Part shown: positions 1-5,808 of the stretch, in pieces
Position numbering within the stretch: the stretch's first letter is position 1
Layout: the number at the start of each line of letters is the position of its first letter
Assembly: GCA_007120155.1 (NCBI GenBank)
Contig: SKOF01000162.1
Coordinates: forward strand, 1-5,808
From: Thioalkalivibrio sp.
Lineage (GTDB): Bacteria; Pseudomonadota; Gammaproteobacteria; Ectothiorhodospirales; Ectothiorhodospiraceae
DNA length: 5,808 nucleotides
Reading direction: 5' to 3'
Made by a program: the position numbers and the translations under genes
Notes under the pieces: model-generated
Seen by the model: only the letters and a program-made list of their open reading frames with translations
Databases searched by the model: none
Told to the model about the DNA's origin: nothing

Positions 1-84
1 CCTAACGCCTAACGCCTAACGCCTAACGCCTAACGCCTAACGCCTAACGCCTAACGCCTAACGCCTAACGCCTAACGCCTAACG
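1..84. repeat. Tandem heptamer array, 12 perfect copies of CCTAACG
   Basis: Twelve uninterrupted identical copies of the 7-bp unit CCTAACG fill the first 84 bases. The array begins at the window edge, so it probably continues to the left. It ends 12 bp before the hisD start codon. Seven is not a multiple of three and each unit carries TAA (TAG on the other strand), so every reading frame on both strands meets a stop every 21 bp and the array cannot encode protein. The complementary strand has GG pairs every 7 bases. Copies without any divergence suggest recent slippage expansion. Function is unknown; it probably lies between hisD and the gene upstream, which is usually hisG in this arrangement. 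Confidence 0.97.
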
Positions 85-96
85 AACAGAAAGACC

Positions 97-1395
97 ATGC
101 CCGCCATCAATCGACTGAGTACCCGTGACCCCGATTTCCGCCAGCGCCTGGATGCGCTGCTGGCCTGGGAGGGTGTGTCCGACGAGGCCGTGTTCAACGT
201 GGTACGCGACATCCTGGCCGCGGTGCGCCGCGACGGGGATGCGGCGGTGATGGAGTACACCCGCCGCTTCGATCGCCGGGAGGTGGCGAGCGCTGCCGAC
301 CTGGAGATCCCAGTCGCGCGGCTGCGTCAGGCACTGGACGCCATCCCGGCGGTTCAGCGCGAGGTCCTGGAATCGGCGGCCGTACGGATTCGTCGCTACG
401 CCGAACGCCAGAAGGTGGAGTCCTGGCAGTACACCGAGGAGGACGGCACCGTGCTCGGCCAGCAGGTGACGCCGCTCGACCGGGCGGGCCTGTATGTGCC
501 CGGTGGCAAGGCCGCCTATCCATCGTCCGTGCTGATGAACGCCATCCCCGCCAAGGTGGCCGGCGTGAGAGAACTGATCATGGTGGTGCCCACACCGGGC
601 GGCGAGGTCAATGAATTGGTACTGGCCGCTGCTGCCGTGGCCGGCGTGGACCGGGTGTTTGCCGTGGGCGGCGCCCAGGCCGTGGCGGCACTGGCCTACG
701 GTACCGGGACCATCCCCGCCGTGGACAAGATTGTCGGTCCTGGCAACATCTACGTGGCCACGGCCAAGCGCATGGTCTACGGCACCGTGGGGATCGACAT
801 GATCGCCGGGCCTTCCGAGATCCTGGTGATCTGTGACGGCGAAACCGATCCCGACTGGATCGCCGTGGATCTGTTCTCCCAGGCCGAGCATGACGAGGAC
901 GCCCAATCGATCCTGGTCTCACCGGACGAGGAATTCCTTGACAGGGTGGCGGAAAGCATGGACCGGCTCATGCCGGAGATGCCCCGCGCGGACATCATCC
1001 GCACATCCCTCGAAGGCCGCGGGGCGCTGGTGCACGTCAGGGACCTGGATGAGGCGGTGGAAGTGGCCAACCACGTCGCCCCCGAGCATCTGGAGCTGTC
1101 CGTGGCACAACCGGAGGTGCTGGCGGCGCGGATTCGTCACGCCGGCGCCATCTTCATGGGCCGCCATACCGCCGAGGCCCTGGGGGATTACTGCGCCGGA
1201 CCGAACCACGTGCTGCCCACCTCGCGTACGGCGCGCTTCTCCTCGCCGCTGGGGGTGTACGATTTTCAGAAGCGCTCCAGCCTGATCCACTGTTCCGCCG
1301 AGGGAGCTTCCACCCTGGGTCGCATCGCTTCGTCGCTGGCCCGGGGCGAGGGCCTGGTGGCCCATGCGCGTTCGGCGGAATACCGCATCAAGTAA
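97..1395 (+). CDS. hisD: Histidinol dehydrogenase
   Basis: Catalyses the last two steps of histidine synthesis in the cytoplasm: NAD-dependent oxidation of L-histidinol to histidinal and then to histidine. The 432-residue product matches the usual length (E. coli about 434) and is full length. The family motif IDMIAGPSEI lies at residues 233-242. Zinc ligands corresponding to E. coli Gln259, His262, Asp360 and His419 are visible as Gln262 and His265 (in SQAEHDEDAQ), Asp364 (GDYCAGPNH) and His423. The catalytic Glu-His pair is Glu330-His331 in APEHLEL. The ATG at 97 gives the expected N-terminus; only a weak purine-rich ribosome site (AGAAAGA) fits between the heptamer array and the start. hisC follows after 9 bp, so the two are almost certainly co-transcribed. 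No promoter is visible in the 12 bp left by the array, so transcription probably enters from the left. Confidence 0.98.
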   Translation: MPAINRLSTRDPDFRQRLDALLAWEGVSDEAVFNVVRDILAAVRRDGDAAVMEYTRRFDRREVASAADLEIPVARLRQALDAIPAVQREVLESAAVRIRRYAERQKVESWQYTEEDGTVLGQQVTPLDRAGLYVPGGKAAYPSSVLMNAIPAKVAGVRELIMVVPTPGGEVNELVLAAAAVAGVDRVFAVGGAQAVAALAYGTGTIPAVDKIVGPGNIYVATAKRMVYGTVGIDMIAGPSEILVICDGETDPDWIAVDLFSQAEHDEDAQSILVSPDEEFLDRVAESMDRLMPEMPRADIIRTSLEGRGALVHVRDLDEAVEVANHVAPEHLELSVAQPEVLAARIRHAGAIFMGRHTAEALGDYCAGPNHVLPTSRTARFSSPLGVYDFQKRSSLIHCSAEGASTLGRIASSLARGEGLVAHARSAEYRIK

Positions 1396-1404
1396 GGCCC
1401 GGAC

Positions 1405-2496
1405 ATGAACGATGCCACCAACGAACTGGTCGGCCAGTGGATCCGGCCGGGCATCCGCGCGCTGGCCGCGTACCATGTGCCGGATGCCACGGGACTTGTG
1501 AAACTGGACGCCATGGAGAATCCCTACCACTGGCCGCGGGAACTGGTGGACGCCTGGCTGGAAGTGCTGCGCGGGGTGGCGCTCAATCGCTATCCGGATC
1601 CGCGTTCCCCGCAGCTGATCGACACCCTGCGCAGAGTGGCCGGGATTCCTGCGGAGCAGTCGGTGATCCTGGGCAACGGTTCCGACGAATTGATCCAGGT
1701 GATCATCATGGCGCTCGCCGCGCCGGGGCGCGTGGTGATGTCCGTGGAGCCGAGCTTCGTCATGTACCGCATGATTGCCGGTTATGCGGACATGAACTAC
1801 GTGGGTGTAGCTCTCGGCGAGGATTTTGCCCTGGACACGCCCGCCTTCCTGGCCGCCATGAAGGCGCACCGCCCGGCCGTAGTGTTCCTGGCCTATCCGA
1901 ACAACCCCACGGGCAACCGTTTCTCCCGCCCGGACGTGGAGGCCGTCATCCGGGCAGCGCCCGGGCTGGTGGTGCTGGACGAGGCCTACGCGCCGTTCGC
2001 CGATGACAGCTTCCTGTCCGATCTTGGCCGTTATCCCAATCTGGTGGTGATGCGTACGGTCTCCAAGCAGGGCCTGGCCGGGCTTCGACTCGGGTACCTG
2101 TGCGGACCTGCGGCCTGGTTGTCGGAATTCGACAAGCTGCGCCTGCCTTACAACATCAACGTGCTCACCCAGGCCAGCGCCGACTTCGCGCTTGCCCATC
2201 ACCGGGTGCTCGACGAGCAGGCCGCTGCCATCCGCCGCGACCGTGAATCCCTGGCGCGGGCGCTGGCCGCTCTGCCCGGCGTCACTCCCTATCCCAGCGA
2301 GGCCAACTTCATCCTCTTCCGGGTACCGGTGGGGCAGGGGGATGCGGTGTTTCAGGGCTTGAAGGACGCGGGCGTGCTGATCAAGAACCTCTCCGGCCAG
2401 GGAGGCGCACTCACCGACTGCCTGCGCGTCACCGTGGGCCGGCCGGAGGAGAATGGGTGCTTCCTCGCTGCGCTCGGAAGGGTTATTGGTCAGTAG
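1405..2496 (+). CDS. hisC: Histidinol-phosphate aminotransferase
   Basis: PLP-dependent, fold-type I aminotransferase that converts imidazole-acetol phosphate plus glutamate to histidinol phosphate and 2-oxoglutarate, in the cytoplasm. The 363 residues match the family length. Visible landmarks are GNGSDELI (90-97), YPNNPTGN with Asn167 (164-171), LDEAY with Asp192 and Tyr195, the PLP lysine Lys221 in TVSKQGLAGLRLGY, Arg228 in the same block, and the substrate carboxylate arginine Arg341 in LRVTVG. The SK-x-GLAGLR spacing is the Pseudomonas-like form, one residue shorter than E. coli SKAFALAGLR. The ATG at 1405 is preceded by TAAGG (1393-1397), which overlaps the hisD stop codon at 7-nt spacing, pointing to coupled translation. 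The last residues and the TAG stop (2494-2496) are written inside a repeat unit that continues downstream. Confidence 0.97.
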   Translation: MNDATNELVGQWIRPGIRALAAYHVPDATGLVKLDAMENPYHWPRELVDAWLEVLRGVALNRYPDPRSPQLIDTLRRVAGIPAEQSVILGNGSDELIQVIIMALAAPGRVVMSVEPSFVMYRMIAGYADMNYVGVALGEDFALDTPAFLAAMKAHRPAVVFLAYPNNPTGNRFSRPDVEAVIRAAPGLVVLDEAYAPFADDSFLSDLGRYPNLVVMRTVSKQGLAGLRLGYLCGPAAWLSEFDKLRLPYNINVLTQASADFALAHHRVLDEQAAAIRRDRESLARALAALPGVTPYPSEANFILFRVPVGQGDAVFQGLKDAGVLIKNLSGQGGALTDCLRVTVGRPEENGCFLAALGRVIGQ

Positions 2497-2555
2497 TCAG
2501 TTGTCCGTTGTCCGTTGTGAAAGGCACAGAACAACTGACCACTGACAACGGACAG
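2489..2555. repeat. Two opposed heptamer arrays (inverted repeat) between convergent genes
   Basis: The left array (2491-2518) holds four 7-bp units: one CAGTAGT, one CAGTTGT, then two CCGTTGT. After a 12-bp spacer (2519-2530) the same family runs on the other strand (2531-2551): CCGTTGT, CAGTGGT, CAGTTGT read on the minus strand. As a result 2489-2504 and 2531-2546 are inverted repeats matching at 15 of 16 positions, and 2508-2518 and 2545-2555 are inverted repeats matching at 10 of 11. The two pairings cross each other, so an RNA could form only one, or a pseudoknot. The left array contains the hisC stop codon, and the right array ends 3 bp before the protease stop. There is no T-run after the stem on either strand, so this is not a canonical intrinsic terminator, although it sits where a bidirectional terminator would be expected. 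Confidence 0.88.
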
Positions 2556-2558
2556 CCC

Positions 2559-3710
<1,152 letters not shown>

Positions 3711-3716
3711 GGATTT

Positions 3717-3725
3717 ACAATAGCA
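3717..3725 (-). promoter_or_regulatory. Possible extended -10 promoter element of the protease gene
   Basis: On the minus strand the sequence TGCTATTGT resembles an extended -10 element (TGn followed by four of six matches to TATAAT). It ends 6 nt before the protease ATG. No matching -35 hexamer is seen 17 bp upstream, as is common for extended -10 promoters. If used, transcription would begin at or within a base or two of the start codon, giving a leaderless or nearly leaderless mRNA, which agrees with the absence of a ribosome-binding site. This is a weak call from sequence alone. Confidence 0.28.
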
Positions 3726-3820
3726 TGAGCCGTGTCCGGATGGTGGCGCGTCCTGAGCAAAAAAGGCGCTTTGCAGCGGAGGGCAAGGGGTCATGGAGAG
3801 GCCGCGTGGACGCTGATCGC

Positions 3821-3839
3821 AGCCGGCAGAGAGCCGGTT
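3821..3839. repeat. Short inverted repeat (7-bp stem)
   Basis: AGCCGGC and GCCGGTT flank a 5-nt loop (AGAGA), giving a 7-bp stem with one G-U pair on the plus strand. Only one further T follows before GC-rich sequence resumes, so it is not a convincing terminator. It may be a protein-binding dyad between the divergent genes, or chance. Confidence 0.35.
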
Positions 3840-3967
3840 TCGGGTTCAGGAAGCGGCTGTGCGGAAAGGCCATGTCCGGGGTATCCCCTCCACGGCAGCG
3901 TGCGTTGACTTCAGCTGCGGGCGCATTCTTCACTGTTGCTCCTGCGGCTTCGGTTGTTTTCAGGAGT

Positions 3968-3975
3968 GAGGAGGT
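3968..3975 (+). promoter_or_regulatory. Strong ribosome-binding site fixing the GTG start of the Nif3-family gene
   Basis: GAGGAGGT is a near-ideal Shine-Dalgarno sequence placed 9 nt before GTG at 3985. It supports a GTG start there, and no competing ATG lies in frame nearby. Confidence 0.85.
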
Positions 3976-3984
3976 ATACCCGCG

Positions 3985-4734
3985 GTGACCAGTATCCATG
4001 CGCTTGCCCGCCATGCGGACGAACTGCTCGAGGTCGGCCGATTCAGCGATTACTGCCCCAATGGCCTGCAGGTGGAGGGCGGGCGTCCGGTGCACCGCCT
4101 GGCGAGCGGAGTGACCGCCAGCCGTGCCTTCATCGAGGCGGCGGTGGCACGGGGCGCCGATGCGCTGCTGGTGCATCACGGCTATTTCTGGAAGGGCGAG
4201 GACGCCCGGGTGACGGGCATGAAGCGTGAGCGCCTGCGTCTGCTGCTCACCCATGATGTCAGCCTGCTGGCCTACCACCTGCCGCTGGATGCCCATCCGG
4301 AACTGGGCAACAACGCGCAGCTGGCCGCACGTCTGGGATTCCGGGTGGAGGGACCTCTGCGCGAGGACGGCGTGGGTCTTGTGGGAAGTCCGCCGGAGAC
4401 CCTGGAAGGCGCCGCGCTGTGTGACCGCCTGGAGGCTGCGCTCGGGCGCAGGCCCCAGTGGGTGCAGGGCGGCCCGGTGATGATCCGGCGGATCGGCTGG
4501 TGCACCGGCGCGGCCCAGGGTTTTATTGAACAGGCGGCGGCACTTGGGCTGGATGCCTACATCAGCGGTGAGATCTCCGAGCAGACGGTGCACGTGGCCC
4601 GCGAGGCCGGCATCCACTACTTCGCCGCGGGTCATCATGCCACGGAGCGGGACGGCGCACGCGCCCTCGGGAGCCGGCTGGCCGACGTATTCAATCTTCA
4701 GCATGAGTTTATCGATATCGAAAACCCGGTATAA
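3985..4734 (+). CDS. Nif3-like dinuclear metal-centre protein (YbgI/DUF34 family)
   Basis: Product of 249 residues, the usual length of the short bacterial form (E. coli YbgI is 247). Family metal ligands are all present: His64-His65 in LLVHHGYFWKG, His98 and Asp102 in YHLPLD, and His217 and Glu221 in AGHHATERDG. The N-terminal SDYCPNGLQVEG block (21-32) is also typical. Relatives form toroidal hexamers with a two-metal site in each subunit. They are often labelled GTP cyclohydrolase I type 2, but that activity is not established for most members, and roles in metal handling have been proposed. No signal peptide is seen, so it is likely cytoplasmic. It starts with GTG behind a strong ribosome site. 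It is divergent from the protease and 201 bp upstream of petA on the same strand, so it may be a separate unit or weakly linked to the pet operon. No residue is missing or odd. Confidence 0.93.
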   Translation: MTSIHALARHADELLEVGRFSDYCPNGLQVEGGRPVHRLASGVTASRAFIEAAVARGADALLVHHGYFWKGEDARVTGMKRERLRLLLTHDVSLLAYHLPLDAHPELGNNAQLAARLGFRVEGPLREDGVGLVGSPPETLEGAALCDRLEAALGRRPQWVQGGPVMIRRIGWCTGAAQGFIEQAAALGLDAYISGEISEQTVHVAREAGIHYFAAGHHATERDGARALGSRLADVFNLQHEFIDIENPV

Positions 4735-4744
4735 ATCCGTGGCT

Positions 4745-4769
4745 TGCGCACACGCGCGCGTGCGCGTGC
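4745..4769. repeat. 25-bp alternating pyrimidine-purine tract with palindromic core
   Basis: Every base from 4745 to 4769 alternates pyrimidine and purine, mostly CG with some CA/TG steps, the pattern that most readily adopts left-handed Z-DNA under negative supercoiling. Its core CACGCGCGCGTG (4751-4762) is a perfect 12-bp palindrome that extends to 4747-4766 with one mismatched pair. It starts 10 bp after the Nif3-family stop codon and lies upstream of petA. Confidence 0.75.
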
Positions 4770-4800
4770 TTGACCTGAACACGCACTTCGGGAATCCTAT

Positions 4801-4814
4801 CGCGTCTTGACGCG
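4801..4814. repeat. Perfect inverted repeat CGCGTC-TT-GACGCG
   Basis: Two 6-bp arms are perfectly complementary around a 2-bp centre. The loop is too short for an RNA hairpin with all pairs closed, so a dimeric regulator site is more plausible than a terminator. It lies 122 bp before the petA start. It could also be chance in CG-rich sequence. Confidence 0.4.
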
Positions 4815-4825
4815 CCCGCCAAAGG

Positions 4826-4863
4826 ACGGGGTGCGCGACCGTTTGTCCGGGAGCGCGCCCCGT
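4826..4863 (+). other. GC-rich hairpin in the petA upstream region
   Basis: Bases 4826-4836 pair with 4853-4863 through 11 consecutive pairs, ten Watson-Crick (mostly G-C) and one G-U, closing a 16-nt loop. This should be a very stable RNA stem. No U-run follows on the plus strand, so it is not a standard intrinsic terminator. If the petA promoter lies upstream of it, the stem is in the petABC leader and could affect mRNA stability or translation; otherwise it may mark the 3' end of the Nif3-family transcript. Confidence 0.6.
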
Positions 4864-4923
4864 GGATATCAGCCCGGCACCAGTTCGGGCGGCAGCACAA
4901 AGAATGATGATTACACTCTCAGT

Positions 4924-4928
4924 GGGAG
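4924..4928 (+). promoter_or_regulatory. Ribosome-binding site deciding the petA start
   Basis: GGGAG lies 7 nt before ATG at 4936. The frame is open back to a TTG at 4807, but this site, together with the twin-arginine signal starting about ten residues later, marks 4936 as the true start. Confidence 0.8.
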
Positions 4929-4935
4929 ATTTGTA

Positions 4936-5532
4936 ATGGCTAACGAAGGCGTTAACCAGGGCCGGCGCCGCTTCCTGGTTGCGGCCACTACGGTGGTCGG
5001 AGGCGCGGGTGTCGTGGCGGCGGCGATACCCTTCCTGGCTTCCTGGCAACCCAGTGCACGGGCCCAGGCGGCGGGCGCACCGGTGGAAGTGGATATATCC
5101 CAGATCGAGCCGGGGCAGCTGATTCGCGTGGAATGGCGCGGTCAACCGGTATGGGTCCTGCGGCGCACCGAGGAGATGCTCGAGTCTCTGGACGTGCTGA
5201 CGCCGCGTCTGCGTGATCCGGACTCCGAGGTGGAGAGTCAGCAACCGTCTTACGCCCAGAACACCCATCGCTCCATCAAGCCCGAGTACCTGGTGGTCAT
5301 CGGGGTCTGCACGCACCTGGGCTGTTCGCCCGCGTTCCGGCCCGAAGTGGCGCCGGATGATCTTGGGCCCGAATGGCGGGGCGGCTTCTTCTGCGGCTGT
5401 CATGGTTCGCGGTTCGACCTGGCCGGGCGCGTATACCGCAATCTCCCGGCCCCCACGAACCTGGTGATACCGCCGCACGTCTACCTGTCCGACACCCTGC
5501 TGCTGGTGGGTGAAGACGAAGGAGCAGCCTGA
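4936..5532 (+). CDS. petA: Rieske [2Fe-2S] subunit of the cytochrome bc1 complex
   Basis: Electron-transfer subunit that takes an electron from quinol at the Qo site and passes it to cytochrome c1. The 198 residues are normal for proteobacterial PetA. The N-terminus carries a twin-arginine motif (GRRRFL, 9-14) and a hydrophobic helix (about 15-37) that acts as Tat signal and membrane anchor; the C-terminal cluster domain is periplasmic. Box I is CTHLGC (125-130) and box II is CGCHGS (153-158). Cluster ligands are Cys125, His127, Cys153 and His156, with Cys130-Cys155 as the stabilising disulfide. The Pro-loop appears as PAP at 171-173. Two details stand out: box II has Gly154 where Pro is the textbook residue (CPCHGS), and Phe160 occupies the position of the Tyr that hydrogen-bonds a ligand cysteine in mitochondrial and Rhodobacter proteins, while the equivalent Ser158 is kept. 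It overlaps petB by one base. Confidence 0.97.
   Translation: MANEGVNQGRRRFLVAATTVVGGAGVVAAAIPFLASWQPSARAQAAGAPVEVDISQIEPGQLIRVEWRGQPVWVLRRTEEMLESLDVLTPRLRDPDSEVESQQPSYAQNTHRSIKPEYLVVIGVCTHLGCSPAFRPEVAPDDLGPEWRGGFFCGCHGSRFDLAGRVYRNLPAPTNLVIPPHVYLSDTLLLVGEDEGAA
5519..5524 (+). promoter_or_regulatory. petB ribosome-binding site inside the petA 3' end
   Basis: AAGGAG lies within the last petA codons, 7 nt before the petB ATG at 5532. Together with the shared base of stop and start (TGATG), it indicates coupled translation that would keep the two subunits in balance. Confidence 0.8.
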
Positions 5533-5808
5533 TGAGCAAGTCACTGACCGCCCTGGCGGGCTGGATCGATGCGCGCTTCCCCATGACCAAGTGGTGGAAC
5601 GAGCATCTCGCCGAATACTACGCCCCCAAGAACTTCAACTTCTGGTACTTCTTCGGATCGCTGGCCATCGTGGTTCTGGTGATCCAGCTGGTCACCGGCA
5701 TCTTCCTCACCATGTTCTACAAGCCGGATGCGGCGTATGCCTTCGCTTCCGTCGAGTACATCATGCGCGATGTGCAGTGGGGCTGGTTCATCCGCTACAT
5801 GCATTCCA
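5532..5808 (+). CDS. petB: Cytochrome b of the cytochrome bc1 complex (5' part only)
   Basis: The core membrane subunit carries the two b hemes and both quinone sites. Only the first 92 residues lie in the window. They show the amphipathic N-terminal helix (residues 4-16 and on), the conserved KNFNFWYFFGS segment leading into transmembrane helix A (about 41-63, including QLVTGIFLTM), and the start of helix B with WGWFIRYMHS. His91 aligns with the first helix-B heme ligand (bovine His83, low-potential heme bL). The ATG overlaps the petA stop codon by one base. Petite length alone cannot separate a full-length cytochrome b from a split b6 type, but proteobacterial context favours full length, normally followed by the cytochrome c1 gene. 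Confidence 0.96.
   Translation, partial: MSKSLTALAGWIDARFPMTKWWNEHLAEYYAPKNFNFWYFFGSLAIVVLVIQLVTGIFLTMFYKPDAAYAFASVEYIMRDVQWGWFIRYMHS

Larger units (their letters stand above)
3711..3984. other. Divergent intergenic region between the protease and Nif3-family genes
   Basis: These 274 bp separate two divergently transcribed genes and must hold promoters for both unless a distant one is used. For the minus strand I see only an extended -10-like element close to the protease start. For the plus strand a TTGACT at 3905-3910 resembles a -35 box, but no convincing -10 follows at 16-18 bp. One short hairpin lies at 3821-3839. A plus-strand open frame (about 3725-3988) crosses the region but has no ribosome site, an arginine-rich composition of the kind seen in chance frames of GC-rich DNA, and no recognisable motif. 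Confidence 0.6.

Noticed and set aside
1..84. CRISPR array or telomere-like end
   Set aside because: Units are directly contiguous with no spacers, so it is not CRISPR. The similarity to CCCTAA telomere repeats is superficial, and adjoining hisD makes a chromosome end unlikely.
79..2202. Long minus-strand open frames (79-906 and 919-2202) opposite hisD and hisC
   Set aside because: They are mirror frames of GC-rich genes with high third-position GC, have His/Gly/Arg-rich translations without motifs, and oppose two unambiguous full-length enzymes.
2489..2555. Classical rho-independent terminator
   Set aside because: Stems are AT/GC mixed and no T-run follows the stem on either strand, so only a non-canonical role can be suggested.
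3711..3794. N-terminal extension of the protease from an ATG at 3794
   Set aside because: It would place 28 Pro/Cys-rich residues before the membrane anchor with no ribosome site upstream.
3905..3935. Sigma-70 promoter for the Nif3-family gene using TTGACT at 3905-3910
   Set aside because: The -35 match is good, but no -10 hexamer with more than a few matches occurs at 16-18 bp spacing, so I did not list it as a feature.
3725..3988. Possible 87-codon gene in the divergent intergenic region
   Set aside because: No Shine-Dalgarno, Arg-rich chance-like composition, and it overlaps the presumed promoters of both flanking genes.
4807..4935. N-terminal extension of PetA from a TTG at 4807
   Set aside because: It lacks a ribosome site, falls over the dyad and hairpin, and would put 43 residues ahead of the Tat motif; ATG at 4936 has a good ribosome site.
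3715..5544. Minus-strand open frame of about 609 codons
   Set aside because: It is antisense to both the Nif3-family gene and petA, which carry intact catalytic or ligand motifs; nothing in its translation resembles a known family.

Overview
This is a GC-rich (by eye roughly 65%) bacterial chromosomal segment of tightly packed, conserved housekeeping genes. The content and order are hisD-hisC, a single-PDZ HtrA protease, a Nif3/YbgI-family gene, then petA-petB of the cytochrome bc1 complex. This fits a gammaproteobacterium. The DegS/AlgW-like protease beside hisC and the Tat-dependent Rieske protein heading a pet operon resemble Pseudomonas and purple-sulfur/Ectothiorhodospira-type chromosomes. 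A haloalkaliphilic or sulfur-oxidising relative is my guess from memory of gene order, not something the sequence proves.

Layout. Positions 1-84 are twelve exact copies of a 7-bp unit, CCTAACG, running off the left edge and ending 12 bp before hisD. hisD (97-1395, histidinol dehydrogenase) and hisC (1405-2496, histidinol-phosphate aminotransferase) form a tightly spaced pair supplying the last and the third-from-last steps of histidine synthesis. hisC converges on a minus-strand protease gene (2559-3710). The 62-bp junction is filled by two opposed arrays of a second heptamer family, and the hisC stop codon lies inside one repeat unit. A 274-bp divergent intergenic region (3711-3984) separates the protease from a plus-strand Nif3-family gene (3985-4734). 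After a 201-bp structured intergenic region (4735-4935) comes the pet operon: petA (4936-5532, Rieske protein) and petB (from 5532, cytochrome b, cut by the window end), overlapping by one base.

Functionally there are three units: histidine biosynthesis; a membrane-anchored periplasmic serine protease of the type that starts the envelope-stress sigma-factor cascade; and quinol oxidation by the bc1 complex. The Nif3 protein is a conserved metal-binding protein of unsettled role. I see no phage, insertion sequence, CRISPR, tRNA or rRNA. The most unusual content is non-coding: the two heptamer repeat arrays at gene borders, and the Z-DNA-like tract plus GC-rich hairpin ahead of petA. No new multi-gene system is visible.
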